A stretch of 64,000 nt of DNA, from assembly GCA_964531335.1 (NCBI GenBank), contig CAZHEV010000013.1, forward strand, positions 26,438 to 90,437. Direction: 5' to 3'. Origin of the DNA: CAZHEV01 sp964531335 [NCBI: uncultured bacterium]. GTDB taxonomy: Bacteria > Eisenbacteria > RBG-16-71-46 > CAZHEV01. This document shows positions 9,514 through 18,364 of the stretch, piece by piece (the first letter of the stretch is position 1; the number at the start of each line of letters is the position of its first letter). The notes under the pieces are model-generated. The model made no database searches. It had not been told where the DNA came from and worked only from the letters and a program-made list of their open reading frames with translations. The translations under genes and the position numbers were made by a program.

Positions 9514-9793
9514 AGCACTTAGACTCCATTGTTTCGCGTCCCAGGGTGTGGTTCTGACCGCGCTCGCATGGGGGCCTCCTCATGTTACCCGTCGGGGCGT
9601 GTGGTGTGCTGGATTGGTACCACAGAAAACCGGCGGAATCAAGGGGATGCGCGGTTTTTCGCCGGGCCTGCAACGACGTCTCAACCGGGAAACCGCAAGA
9701 AAAGAGCAGGGCTCCGAGTTAGCCTCGCGGACCCTGCTCCTAGATGTCTTGCTTGACGGGCCGGTGGCTCCGGCCCGTTCTCAGTTGGCGTAT

Positions 9794-11026
9794 CTACTCC
9801 ACGAGCCTGGTGAGGAAGACGAAGCCGCCCGAGAAGCCTCCGCCGGTGACGGCGTCCGGATCCACGATCTGTAACAGCCGGCCGTAGACCGTGGTGGTGT
9901 TTTTGCTCCTCATGTCGCTCACAAACCAATGTGAGATCTTGACTATGGTGACAACCTTGTCGGATGAGCCCTGCACGTCCCCCGGGTGGAAGAAGGCTAT
10001 GGCGCCGATCCGCGGGCAATATATCGTCTCGTCGTGGCTGTGTCCCTCGATCTTGCCTGTGTCCTCGTTGTAGGAAGAGGTCGGGCATTCGTCGATGATG
10101 GTTGATGTACCTTGCTTCGTAGGACCCTGCATGTTGCCGTACTCGAGCCGTACCCTGTCACCTATCTGGACCAGGTAGGGGGACTTGTTAATTATGAAAT
10201 TCCTGTAGGCCGCCGCGCCGCTCTGAGGCCTCTCGCCCGTGTAGTAGTCGAGCGGAGGCCACCTCGTCGGGTAGAAGAACCCCGCCGTGAGCGCATCCTG
10301 CGGAGTTCCCTGCTTGAGCACAAGCTCGAGCCCAGCGTCGTTGAAAGGCGAGGGCGGCCCCGTGCCGTATCCCGTAAGGATCGGATCGTAGAAGTCGCCC
10401 ACGTCGTATTTCTTGTTGTTGTTCAGGTCGGCGTAGGGCTCGCCGGGATCCCACTCGCCGTTCTTGTTGAGATCGTCGAAGGGCTCGGGCTCGTCCCACA
10501 CGCCGTCGCCGTCGTTATCCTGGAAGCGGTCGGGGAGGATCCACGGGAAGAACCCTCTCGTGCCTCCCGCGCCCACAAGCTGCGCCGTGGCGTCGGCCGA
10601 GACGTCCGCGATGTTGTCCCCGAAAGGCTTGATCAGTCCTATGAAATAAGTGCGAAGCGGGTCCTGGGTCGCCTCGGTCCTGTGGGTTCTGACCGTGACT
10701 TCCACAGCGGACGGAAACGATACGTCGGCTTCCGTAATCTCGACCGCGCCGATAGTGTGCTCTTTGAACGCGTTGTTCAACGCGGCCACCTCGATCGCCA
10801 CGTTCGTCGCGTTATGTTCGCGCTGATTGGAAGTCGTCGCGCCACTGGGCAGTAGCTCGTGCACGGCGGCAAGACACGCCGCGTCGGCGGCGTTTTGTAG
10901 CTGGGTCTTGGTTGTCTGGATCGCAGACATGTCTATGGCAAGCACCGCGGCGCCCATTATGAGGGCCATGGAAACCGCAACCCAGATTACCGCGATGCCC
11001 CGTTCATCCTTGGCGATCTTTTTCAT
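9794..11026 (-). CDS. TadG-like pilus/secretion protein with calcium-loop insert
   Basis: A 410-residue TadG-like protein. The N-terminus has the pseudopilin-like form D-E-R-G-I-A-V-I-W-V-A followed by a membrane segment (about 8-32), a lipid-anchored Flp/Tad-system hallmark, then T-Q-L-Q-N-A-A-D-A-A-C-L-A-A (TadG N-domain). Around residues 168-212 sit three acidic calcium-loop-like repeats (D-N-D-G-D-G-V-W-D, D-L-N-K-N-G-E-W-D, D-L-N-N-N-K-K-Y-D). The start at 11026 is the ATG giving the charged pre-membrane peptide; the frame upstream lacks this logic. It follows the TadE gene in the same direction. No CpaF/TadA ATPase or Flp pilin gene is in the window. Confidence 0.8.
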   Translation of the reverse strand: MKKIAKDERGIAVIWVAVSMALIMGAAVLAIDMSAIQTTKTQLQNAADAACLAAVHELLPSGATTSNQREHNATNVAIEVAALNNAFKEHTIGAVEITEADVSFPSAVEVTVRTHRTEATQDPLRTYFIGLIKPFGDNIADVSADATAQLVGAGGTRGFFPWILPDRFQDNDGDGVWDEPEPFDDLNKNGEWDPGEPYADLNNNKKYDVGDFYDPILTGYGTGPPSPFNDAGLELVLKQGTPQDALTAGFFYPTRWPPLDYYTGERPQSGAAAYRNFIINKSPYLVQIGDRVRLEYGNMQGPTKQGTSTIIDECPTSSYNEDTGKIEGHSHDETIYCPRIGAIAFFHPGDVQGSSDKVVTIVKISHWFVSDMRSKNTTTVYGRLLQIVDPDAVTGGGFSGGFVFLTRLVE

Positions 11027-11141
11027 GACTTGTCCCCCGATCTTTCGATCTCGGGTGTTTCCGCCGTTTTCACGATCCAAGACCCGTCCTTGGACAGTGA
11101 GCCTCGAAGGCGATCTATTCCTCAAACTCGCAGATCTATGC

Positions 11142-11573
11142 CTATGAAGGTGGACTTCCCGCCTCGTCCTTCATCACACATCTGGCCGACAAAGGTATGG
11201 TTCCGGGGATTATCCCCAGAATAGGCCCCGCAAAGAACTCGAAGTCGTAATTGACCACCACCTCCACCGTGGCCAGCGTGCTGGGAGTGGTCGACCACGT
11301 CAACTCAATGTCGCCCGAATCGAGCACGATACCGGCCGTGGAAAGGACATCGTTTATCCTTTGATAGACGTCCGTGGTGCCGCTCTTGCCGGTCACGGCC
11401 ATAACCCGGGCGCCCTCCCGGGCCGCCGTGTGCAAAAGATTGCTGTGCCAGAAAATGCGTCCGAAGTCGACGATCCCGAAAAGGACGATGAGAAGGATTG
11501 GCAGCACGAACGCCAACTCGACGACGGTGCTTCCAGAGCGCGAGCGCCTCAATCCGGATACAAACCTCTTCAT
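11142..11573 (-). CDS. TadE-like pilus assembly protein
   Basis: A 143-residue TadE-family minor pseudopilin. R-S-G-S-T-V-V-E-L-A-F-V-L-P leads into the single membrane helix (about 15-38), followed by D-F-G-R-I-F and T-A-A-R-E-G-A-R-V, the TadE signature. The ATG at 11573 has an AGGAGGT ribosome-binding site 8 nt upstream, which rules out the longer frame. A promoter with a good -10 lies about 65 bp upstream, and the TadG gene follows 115 bp downstream, so the pair is probably one operon for an extracellular appendage or adhesin. Confidence 0.88.
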   Translation of the reverse strand: MKRFVSGLRRSRSGSTVVELAFVLPILLIVLFGIVDFGRIFWHSNLLHTAAREGARVMAVTGKSGTTDVYQRINDVLSTAGIVLDSGDIELTWSTTPSTLATVEVVVNYDFEFFAGPILGIIPGTIPLSARCVMKDEAGSPPS

Positions 11574-11636
11574 GTGAACGCACCTCCTGAAGGCACTACC
11601 TAAGGTACTCTTCAACAGGTATTACCACGATGCTTA

Positions 11637-11666
11637 ATTATACCACAGCACCCTGTAAACCGACAA
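11637..11666 (-). promoter_or_regulatory. Predicted sigma70 promoter of tadE-tadG
   Basis: On the minus strand, TTGTCG (11661-11666) and TATAAT (11637-11642) are separated by 18 bp, about 65 bp before the TadE start. Confidence 0.55.
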
Positions 11667-12164
11667 CTTCGGAGGTTGGGGGGGCCTGCGAGGCCCCCTG
11701 CCGCGCCGTCATCCGGCGGGCTGCATGACCCACTCCCCGACGATCCTATTAGATTGCCGCCTTTGGCGAAAGATGCCGTCCTTCCCACTTTTCCCCGAGG
11801 CGTACCGGGCCCCCGGGGCGCGACCCTGGTGGGGGGCTGTCCGTAAGGCCCTGTCTTCCATAACAATCGGCAGCCATGCCGCCCCTATTTGGGAAAAGAG
11901 TCTTCGGCTATCCGCCCGGGTGGAATCCAGGCTTACTGCGCCCGCCGGGCGGCCTCAAGCGGCAAAAATTAAGCCACCCTGCTCGTTCGCCTGCCGTGGC
12001 GGCCGGTGACGTTTCGGACCTTGGGCAACCCCGGGGCTCAGAAAGTTGCTGAGGCCCCCTCCCTTGCGGCCTCCGGGGACGGATGGTCCGAGCCCGCCCC
12101 GCTTGACACAGGCGCCGACAGAATGGACATCAACCGGCAGTTCTGGCCGGACAGCGGAGACAAG
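11667..12164. other. Gene-free stretch with GC-rich hairpins
   Basis: No convincing coding frame on either strand. Two inverted repeats stand out: GGGGGCCT/AGGCCCCC with a 3-base loop at 11680-11698, and GGGGCTCAG...CTGAGGCCCC at about 12034-12057, about 110 bp past the end of the cohesin-like gene. The second could stop minus-strand transcription, although no U-run follows. I looked for a c-di-GMP riboswitch upstream of tadE and could not support one. Confidence 0.4.
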
Positions 12165-12722
12165 CTATCTGAACTTCGCTTTCAGTCTCCCCCAGGACGA
12201 TCTCTCGACCGGCACCTCTCCCACGATGACTACGATTCCCCTGCGGGTCGTATGCGGTATCGCGTTGTTGGAGCCGTCCCTGAGCTCGCTTTCTTCTATC
12301 TCCACGTAGGTCTTGCCTTCCGTGATGGCCTTGAAGGTGACCGTGAACAAAACTCCCGGTGTCATCACCACACCTCCAAGTATGGCCCCGCTGACCTCGA
12401 CGGTGCCGGGGCCGAAGGAGGTGTCGGAGTAGAAGAATGTCTCCTCTTCGCACTCCGCTGGCAGCGACCCTTCCTCCACAGAGACAAGCTCCAGGGAGTC
12501 GACGTCGAATGAGAACAAGATATCGTATCCCATAAGCTCGGTGGTATCGTCCTCGACATAGAAATGCAGGCCGAACTCGGTCCCGATGTCGACGACGACC
12601 GAATCGGCCCGGACCGAGAGCTCCTGAGCCCACGGTGCACTGTGCGGCATGATCAAGCCGGCGGCCAGAAACAGCAATACCAACAACGATCTTGACCTAT
12701 CGAGGAACACGGCGGTCTCCAT
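12165..12722 (-). CDS. Secreted single-domain cohesin-like protein
   Basis: A 185-residue exported protein: signal peptide about residues 1-33 ending A-P-W-A-Q, then one cohesin-type beta-sandwich (about 35-165). Family-like features are V-D-I-G-T-E-F-G-L, M-G-Y-D-I-L-F-S-F-D-V-D-S-L-E-L, A-I-L-G-G-V and L-F-T-V-T-F-K-A. No dockerin and no sorting tail are visible. It starts 6 bp after the stop of the preceding cohesin-FlgD gene, so they are one operon. Cohesins bind dockerins; a dockerin-like module exists in the large neighbour gene upstream. Confidence 0.7.
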   Translation of the reverse strand: METAVFLDRSRSLLVLLFLAAGLIMPHSAPWAQELSVRADSVVVDIGTEFGLHFYVEDDTTELMGYDILFSFDVDSLELVSVEEGSLPAECEEETFFYSDTSFGPGTVEVSGAILGGVVMTPGVLFTVTFKAITEGKTYVEIEESELRDGSNNAIPHTTRRGIVVIVGEVPVERSSWGRLKAKFR

Positions 12723-12728
12723 TCTTGC

Positions 12729-13580
12729 TTACCTTGTCAGTATCAGCTTTCCTTTGAATTCCATCTCCTGTGTCCTCAGGACGGCCACATAGACTCCGGC
12801 TGACACATTAACGCCGGCGTCGTTCTTCCCGTTCCATGAGAACGTGTTCGTGCCGCTTCCGAGCGGCCCGCGGTAGAGTCTTCTGACCACCCCTCCGGCG
12901 ACGGAGCATATGAGGAGCTGTATCGTGTCGCCGGACCTGAGGCCGGCGCCGGTCGGCGGGGTGAAGGTGAGAGTGGCGACGGAATTGAACGGGTTGGGAC
13001 GGCACCTGAAAGAGCTGGACGCGGGAATGCCCTCTCCGATTCCCGCCGCGGAGTTGACCCAGATCACAGCCGGGGCCGCCAGATCGACGGAGAGCTCGTT
13101 TCGATCTATGTCGTATACTTCCGCCTCGGCTATGGCTACCGGGCTCGAGCCGTTCTGCACGCCTTCAAAGACGAGAATGTAAAGCTCGCCCGGAGCCAGG
13201 ATGAAGCTCCTGTGCCCAAGGACACAGTCCTCCACCCTCAAGCTGTCCGGCGCGATCAGCTCCCAGTTGAAAAAGGTCGAATAGGGGGCGTTCGCGTAAA
13301 GCTCTCCTTCTTCGACGGTAGTGCAGCTCACCACGCTTGGATCGAAGTACAACGTGCAGAACACGCAGCTCAGCGAGTCGACCGCGTCGTCAACCACAAC
13401 GCTCAGGGTGCAGCTTTGGCCCGGAGCGATGCAGGAGCTGGAAGGTTCCAGGGACAGCGTGGGAGAGGCGTCCGAGGCGTGACACCTGCTGGCGCCTAAC
13501 ACCGCCGTGAAAAGCCAAAGCACAAGGATCACGATCGGTATCCGTGCGAAATCCCCTCTATTTTCCGTCGCGTTTGCCAT
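12729..13580 (-). CDS. Secreted cohesin-like protein with FlgD-like C-terminal sorting tail
   Basis: A 283-residue exported protein: signal peptide about 1-36, a cohesin-like domain (about 40-165; L-S-C-V-F-C-T-L-Y-F-D-P-S-V-V and L-Y-I-L-V-F-E), and a C-terminal FlgD-like beta domain (about 195-283) with the N-P-F-N-S-V-A-T-L-T-F entry and the S-A-G-V-Y-V-A-V-L-R ... G-K-L-I-L-T-R end. This tail resembles the sorting domains of type IX-like or related outer-membrane secretion in FCB-type bacteria. Domain order and operon position suggest a surface-attached cohesin carrier. Confidence 0.72.
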   Translation of the reverse strand: MANATENRGDFARIPIVILVLWLFTAVLGASRCHASDASPTLSLEPSSSCIAPGQSCTLSVVVDDAVDSLSCVFCTLYFDPSVVSCTTVEEGELYANAPYSTFFNWELIAPDSLRVEDCVLGHRSFILAPGELYILVFEGVQNGSSPVAIAEAEVYDIDRNELSVDLAAPAVIWVNSAAGIGEGIPASSSFRCRPNPFNSVATLTFTPPTGAGLRSGDTIQLLICSVAGGVVRRLYRGPLGSGTNTFSWNGKNDAGVNVSAGVYVAVLRTQEMEFKGKLILTR

Positions 13581-13817
13581 TGGGCTAACTCCCGGTACGG
13601 TGGCCTATGTTGGGCCCGCCGCCGCTTCATTGACTCCCCGTTGAGCTGACCGCAGACGCGGCGGCTTGCATGGCGCCCGCTACCGCCGCGTCGGTCCCAA
13701 CGCGGCGGCCCAGCTGGGCTGGGCGTCAACGCCGTGGAGCCTGCTGCGTCGGCTCCATGGTGGTGGTCCTCACTGTAGCGATCCCACCGCGCCCGCGCCT
13801 CTTCGGCACAGGGCGAG

Positions 13818-13844
13818 GCGGAGGGCGGCGTGGCCGCCCTCCGC
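13818..13844 (-). terminator. Strong GC hairpin after the large secreted-protein gene
   Basis: A perfect 12-bp inverted repeat (GCGGAGGGCGGC ... GCCGCCCTCCGC) with a 3-base loop lies 18 bp beyond the stop of the 1324-residue gene. There is no U-run, so termination is inferred only from position and stability. Confidence 0.45.
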
Positions 13845-13861
13845 GCTCTCGACGCCTCCCG

Positions 13862-16800
13862 CTAGCGAAGCAGGATCATCTTCCTGGTGGCCGTGAACTC
13901 ACCGGCGTCGATGCGGTAGAAGTACACGCCCGCGGGCACTATGGACCCGCCGGCGTCACGGCAGTTCCACTCGACATCGTGCCTTCCGGGGCCTCTTGTC
14001 TCGTCCACGAGCGTCCTCACCAGGCGCCCGCTCACGTCGAAGATGGAGATCGTGACCCGGCCGGCCTTCACTATATCGAAGGCGATGGTGGTCGCGGGGT
14101 TGAACGGGTTGGGATAGTTTTGCATCAGGGCACAGGTCTTGGGCGTGAACCTAGGGCCGAAGTCCTCGGCGCCCTGTATCTGGAAGCTCCTGTTCCCGAT
14201 ATCCCTGACCTCGATCTCGCCAAGCCTCGGCGAGCCTTCCGCGTCTCCGGCCTTGACGGTTATCCTCGCCACCTCGCCTGAGCTCTTGATCGGCACGTTC
14301 ACTCCCAGGGCCGCCACGCAGATATCCACGACGGACCCTTCTTTGTCGATCGTGCCGAAGAACAGGCTCTCGCCGCCGCCGAATATGCCGCCTCTTTCGA
14401 TGGCCTCGATGGCGTCAGTCCCCGCCTCGAAGCTGACCCTGAAGCCTTTCAGGCTCTTGGCCCTGTTGTCGAGCCTGACCGAGAGAACGACATATCCCTC
14501 CGGAGCGGAGGCATCTTCGATCTCGACTAGCTCGAAGCCGACCAGATCGTCGAGCTGCTCCCCGAACTTGCCCAGCTCAGCCAGCGTGATGGTCAGGCCC
14601 TGCGGGGCCACCTTGCCGTAGATCATGGCGAAGATCATCAGGTCCTCGAAGTTCACCACGTCGTCGGGCAGGGGGATGCCGTAGCTCGAGTTGTCGTCGG
14701 TGGGACCGAAGTCGCACTCGTTGTTCCAGCCGCCTCCTCCCTCGGAGACCGCGAAGGTCGAGGAGAACACGACCAGGTCGCTTGAGTTGACCATGCCGTC
14801 GTAGGGACTATTGACGTCGCCGAGCCAGTAGCTCGTCGCCCTGTCCGCCGCTCCGGTGTCGAAGGCCGAGTAGTTGCCGGCCAGGTCGTATGAGAAGGCG
14901 GAGAAGTAGTAGATGTCCCTTCCGACCGTTACCGAGTCGTCGTAGGCCTCGGCCGTCACCTGGGCCACGAAGTCGCCCCCCGTCTCGTCGACGGGGTAGG
15001 CTGGGGCGGCCGTCGCGTACTCGGGGTAGTCCGTCCAGCCTGTCCTTCTCAGCTCCACCCCCGCGAAGGTCGCGTCGCCCACGGGGTTGGTCCAGGTGAG
15101 GTGTACCTTGTTGTGACCCGGGGCCGCGGCGAAGTCCGCAGGCGGATCGGGTGCGACGGTGTCCTTGTTGAACTGCCAGCTGTAGGTGTCGGGGGTGCCC
15201 TCGCCGTTCCAGTTTCCGGCATCGTCGGCCACCCTGAAGTAGACGGTGTGGCTGCCCTCGGACAGTCCCGCGAAACCGGGTAGGACCCAGCCGTCGTCGT
15301 TCCACTCGGTCGTGTCGATACCGGTGAACAGCGCGACCCAGCCGTCGGAGTCTATCTGGTACTCGGCCGTGTCGAGGTTTATGTCGTCATCGAAGCCGAA
15401 GTTGCTGAAGACGGGCGCGGTGTTGTACCAGCCGCCCTCCGCCTCGGCTATGGGCTCCATGGTGGGCACGGTGCAGTCTATCCTGACCGACCCGTTCGTC
15501 GAAGAGGTGGTCAGGGGGTTGTTGTCGAGGTCGCGGAGCTTGAAGTCGGTTACGGCGATGTCGCTTATCCCCTCGGCCACCGGGGTCAGCTCGACGCTGA
15601 ACAACACTCCGTTTCCGGTCGCGCCCGCGTCGCCTCCCAGGATGGCGCAGCTCACCTTGTAGGAACCGTCACCGTTGTCTACCGGATAGAACTGGGTGGT
15701 CCCGACGGAGGAAAGATACGAGCCCTCGGTTATGTCCGCGTTCGCCGAAGCGACCGTGGCGACCGCGTTGTCCACCGCAAAGGTCAAGTCGTACCCGCGC
15801 ACCTCTTCGCTCAGCCCGGCCCGCGTTATGACGAAATCGACGGTGACGTGATCGGTGCAGTTCGTGGTGACGTAGTCGGGCACCACGCCGGCATGGTTTG
15901 TCGATCCCAGCCAGGGGTCGAAGTCGATGTAGTTCGTCACCGAATCGCCCAGGGCGCCTGCGTTGAGCGTCTCGTGCGCCGGGCCCGAGGCGTCCCCCCA
16001 CCAGTTGTACTCGCCGTCCACCGTCATGTAGTCGCCGTCGGAGTACATCCCGAAGTTGTTGCCGGAGAGGAGGTTGTAGTTGGCGTCGGCGTTCGTGAAG
16101 ATCGCGGTGGTCGGATCGTACGACACGAACCCTATCCCGATCTCGAAGCCCGTCACCTCGTTGCGGTCAACGGAGATGTCCAGGTCGTCGGGCAGGACGC
16201 CGGCCCACGCGATTATCCCGTAGCAGGCGGTGTTGTCGGTGCCGCTGAAGGTCACCACGTTCTCCGTGATGGTCATCGAGTGGGTGGCGGCCGTGCCGAA
16301 AAGCATGCTGCTTGCGCCGCTCTCCGGCTCCTCCAGCGGATCGAACGGCGAGGGCGGCAACTCCACGGGATCGTATATCAGTATCCCGTAGCTTCCGTCG
16401 CCGATGTTCTCGATGGTGAAGTCGTTGTCGCTGACGTTCATGGAGCTCGCCGCGTAGTCGTATATGCCGACCTGCGCGCCGGTCACCGTGTTGCCGGTAA
16501 TGTCGAGGCTCGCGTAGTAGCTCAGTATGCTCGACGCCACCCAGCTTGCGCCGTCCCAGCCTATACCCGAGATCGTGTTGTCGTGGACCGTCCCCGATCC
16601 CTGGGCGGCCCAGACCTGCACCCCGTTCTGGGCTGTGACCGTGGTCGTGCCCGCTCCGGTTATGGTGTTGCCGGTCACGTCGACGGTCAGCGGCGTGTCG
16701 GTATCCGCGTTCAGCGCCATGGCGTTTTTCTGGAAATCGACGAAGGTGCAATCCGACACGTTTATGTTCCTGGAGACCGTGTCGTCGTTCCAGCTGTACA

Positions 16801-17836
16801 GCCCCACTCCGTGCTGGGTGCCGCTGAACGGCGTGTCCATGATTCCCGTTATGACGCAGTCATCCACCGTCCCCCCGGCGTTATTGAACGCGATGCCGTA
16901 GAATCGGTAGTTGTCGTTGCCCTTGCCGGCGCCGTCGACCGTCAGGTGCTCCAGCGTGACATTTGCCGTGTCATGTATGTACACGATGGGATAATTGTCT
17001 TTGCTCGTTGTGAAGTACTTCGCAAGAACGTCCGGAGAGAGTATGACGCTCGCGCCGCCTCCTCCGCCTCCGGAGACGGTGAGGTCCTTGGTTATCTCGA
17101 CCTGCTCCTCGTAGGTTCCAGCGGCCACCATCACAGTGCCGCCGTCAGCCACAGCGTCCACGCCTTCCTGGACTTTGGCAAAGGCATCGTAATCCCAGAC
17201 GTGGCCGTCGTTTGCGCAGCCCGCGCAGTAGTCATCGTCGACGTAGGCCGTGTTGGGCGGGCCCGTGTCTATGCGGATCCTGTCCACGTAGAAGACACCC
17301 GTGCCGTAATCTTCCGGCTCCAGGACTACGGCGACCGAGGCGACGTTGCCGCTGTTCGCCCAACCCGAGATGTCCATTGAGTAGTAGACCCACTCATAGG
17401 TCTTTGTCGCGTTGGAGATCTTTGGGCCGTCGACGTAGCCGCCCCACTCGTCATAGACCCTGAGGAAAAACTTCTCGCCGGAGTTGCCCAGCGGATCGTC
17501 GTCCGGATACATGCCCATGAACCTGCACGACACGTTGCTGAAGCCGCTCCAGTCCTGCACCGAGGCGAAGGTCATGGTCACCCCGGTCCAATAGGGGCTC
17601 GCATTGTTGTGATAAGAGATCTTCATCGACTGGGTGCTGACCTCGTAGCCGGGGGTCTTCACGAAGACAGTGTCCTTGGTGTCGGATACCACCCAGGATG
17701 ATCTGAGGTCGGCGTCGTCGACGTACGCGTCGAACTCATCGACGTCCTGAATTGCGGCGTCGGCGCCGGCGGGAATAAGGACGCCGGCGAAGAAGATCAC
17801 AATCAGCAAAGAACAGATAACTGCAGAGAATCTCAT
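13862..17836 (-). CDS. Large secreted multidomain protein: beta-helix, cohesin-like, FN3, dockerin-like, FlgD-like tail
   Basis: A 1324-residue exported protein. Approximate layout: signal peptide 1-27; carbohydrate-binding-like jelly roll 30-195; right-handed beta-helix with repeated N-x-(I/V)-x-G-x turns 210-640; cohesin-like domain 1 655-785; Ig-like stretch to about 885; FN3 domain 890-1000 (P-P-A-D-F-A-A-A, V-H-L-T-W-T-N); dockerin-like pair of calcium segments 1005-1076 (G-D-V-N ... N-S-S-D-L and V-V-N-F-E-D-L); cohesin-like domain 2 1080-1220; FlgD-like sorting tail 1230-1324 ending R-K-M-I-L-L-R. Carrying both cohesin-like and dockerin-like modules, it could self-associate or recruit the two downstream cohesin proteins. 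The beta-helix suggests binding or cleaving a polysaccharide; no catalytic site was identified. Confidence 0.8.
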   Translation of the reverse strand: MRFSAVICSLLIVIFFAGVLIPAGADAAIQDVDEFDAYVDDADLRSSWVVSDTKDTVFVKTPGYEVSTQSMKISYHNNASPYWTGVTMTFASVQDWSGFSNVSCRFMGMYPDDDPLGNSGEKFFLRVYDEWGGYVDGPKISNATKTYEWVYYSMDISGWANSGNVASVAVVLEPEDYGTGVFYVDRIRIDTGPPNTAYVDDDYCAGCANDGHVWDYDAFAKVQEGVDAVADGGTVMVAAGTYEEQVEITKDLTVSGGGGGGASVILSPDVLAKYFTTSKDNYPIVYIHDTANVTLEHLTVDGAGKGNDNYRFYGIAFNNAGGTVDDCVITGIMDTPFSGTQHGVGLYSWNDDTVSRNINVSDCTFVDFQKNAMALNADTDTPLTVDVTGNTITGAGTTTVTAQNGVQVWAAQGSGTVHDNTISGIGWDGASWVASSILSYYASLDITGNTVTGAQVGIYDYAASSMNVSDNDFTIENIGDGSYGILIYDPVELPPSPFDPLEEPESGASSMLFGTAATHSMTITENVVTFSGTDNTACYGIIAWAGVLPDDLDISVDRNEVTGFEIGIGFVSYDPTTAIFTNADANYNLLSGNNFGMYSDGDYMTVDGEYNWWGDASGPAHETLNAGALGDSVTNYIDFDPWLGSTNHAGVVPDYVTTNCTDHVTVDFVITRAGLSEEVRGYDLTFAVDNAVATVASANADITEGSYLSSVGTTQFYPVDNGDGSYKVSCAILGGDAGATGNGVLFSVELTPVAEGISDIAVTDFKLRDLDNNPLTTSSTNGSVRIDCTVPTMEPIAEAEGGWYNTAPVFSNFGFDDDINLDTAEYQIDSDGWVALFTGIDTTEWNDDGWVLPGFAGLSEGSHTVYFRVADDAGNWNGEGTPDTYSWQFNKDTVAPDPPADFAAAPGHNKVHLTWTNPVGDATFAGVELRRTGWTDYPEYATAAPAYPVDETGGDFVAQVTAEAYDDSVTVGRDIYYFSAFSYDLAGNYSAFDTGAADRATSYWLGDVNSPYDGMVNSSDLVVFSSTFAVSEGGGGWNNECDFGPTDDNSSYGIPLPDDVVNFEDLMIFAMIYGKVAPQGLTITLAELGKFGEQLDDLVGFELVEIEDASAPEGYVVLSVRLDNRAKSLKGFRVSFEAGTDAIEAIERGGIFGGGESLFFGTIDKEGSVVDICVAALGVNVPIKSSGEVARITVKAGDAEGSPRLGEIEVRDIGNRSFQIQGAEDFGPRFTPKTCALMQNYPNPFNPATTIAFDIVKAGRVTISIFDVSGRLVRTLVDETRGPGRHDVEWNCRDAGGSIVPAGVYFYRIDAGEFTATRKMILLR

Positions 17837-18156
17837 CTGGCCACCTCCCGTTTCGACCCGCGGGCGCGGGTCCGGCCAATGAAAGCAACTCTACGTTGCC
17901 ACCCTCGTTGTGCACCTACGCTACGATCTGTGAAGTGGATTCAAGGTCCTAACGGCAAGACCTCCTTTCCTCCCGCGTGAGCCGACGCCGCACGGACGCG
18001 GCGGCCGGCATTCAGGCTGACAAGAGTCCCCCCTCCGGGGCCTGAACATGGGAAGGCGAGTCTTTCCCCGGAAAGGGCAAGCTTGCCTGGCACGAGGGGA
18101 CAACCCATCCTCATATGATTCTGGGATGTGTTCAATGCAAGCGATTTCGAATAAAA
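17837..18156 (-). other. Long GC-rich 5' leader of the large secreted-protein gene
   Basis: About 310 nt between a predicted promoter and the start codon, without a coding frame that looks real. It contains several inverted repeats (for example GGCAAGCTTGCC near 18070-18081 and a GCCGCCGCG-type hairpin near 17985-18005). A related GC-rich stretch occurs in front of the cohesin-FlgD gene at about 13630-13672. No known riboswitch class could be recognised by eye. Confidence 0.4.
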
Positions 18157-18185
18157 ACAATACCACATGCGGGCTCGTTTGTCAA
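18157..18185 (-). promoter_or_regulatory. Predicted sigma70 promoter of the large secreted-protein gene
   Basis: On the minus strand, TTGACA (18180-18185) and TATTGT (18157-18162) are separated by exactly 17 bp. Transcription would begin near 18150 and give a leader of roughly 310 nt. Confidence 0.6.
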
Positions 18186-18302
18186 CGTATGAATTGCGTT
18201 TTTCTTGATCAAGCTGCGGATCTTGCGATCAAGTTTGAATTCTTTACCGCGCACTGAGGAGGGGGCAGCCCGCGGAACCGTTCTGAGCCGTCAAGAAATC
18301 GG

Positions 18303-18338
18303 TTGACCCGAGCTTGGCTATTTGGCATAATGTCCAAA
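18303..18338 (+). promoter_or_regulatory. Predicted promoter and operator of the first arsR operon
   Basis: TTGACC (18303-18308) and CATAAT (18326-18331) are 17 bp apart, 34 bp before the ArsR start. The inverted repeat TTTGG ... CCAAA (18321-18325 and 18334-18338) surrounds the -10, a typical ArsR-family operator position. Confidence 0.5.
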
Positions 18339-18364
18339 GACGGGCGCATAGGAGGTCGGTGGCC

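Noticed and set aside
11640-12000. Possible c-di-GMP riboswitch ahead of tadE
   Set aside because: A GCCAAAGGC-like piece is visible on the minus strand, but the conserved GGGCAAACC and CTAAACC-type core and tetraloop pairing are not present in the right order.
15848-17380. 510-codon plus-strand frame opposite the large secreted-protein gene
   Set aside because: Its frame mirrors the minus-strand gene, the product is low-complexity Arg/Val-rich without any family features, and the minus-strand frame encodes recognisable domains.
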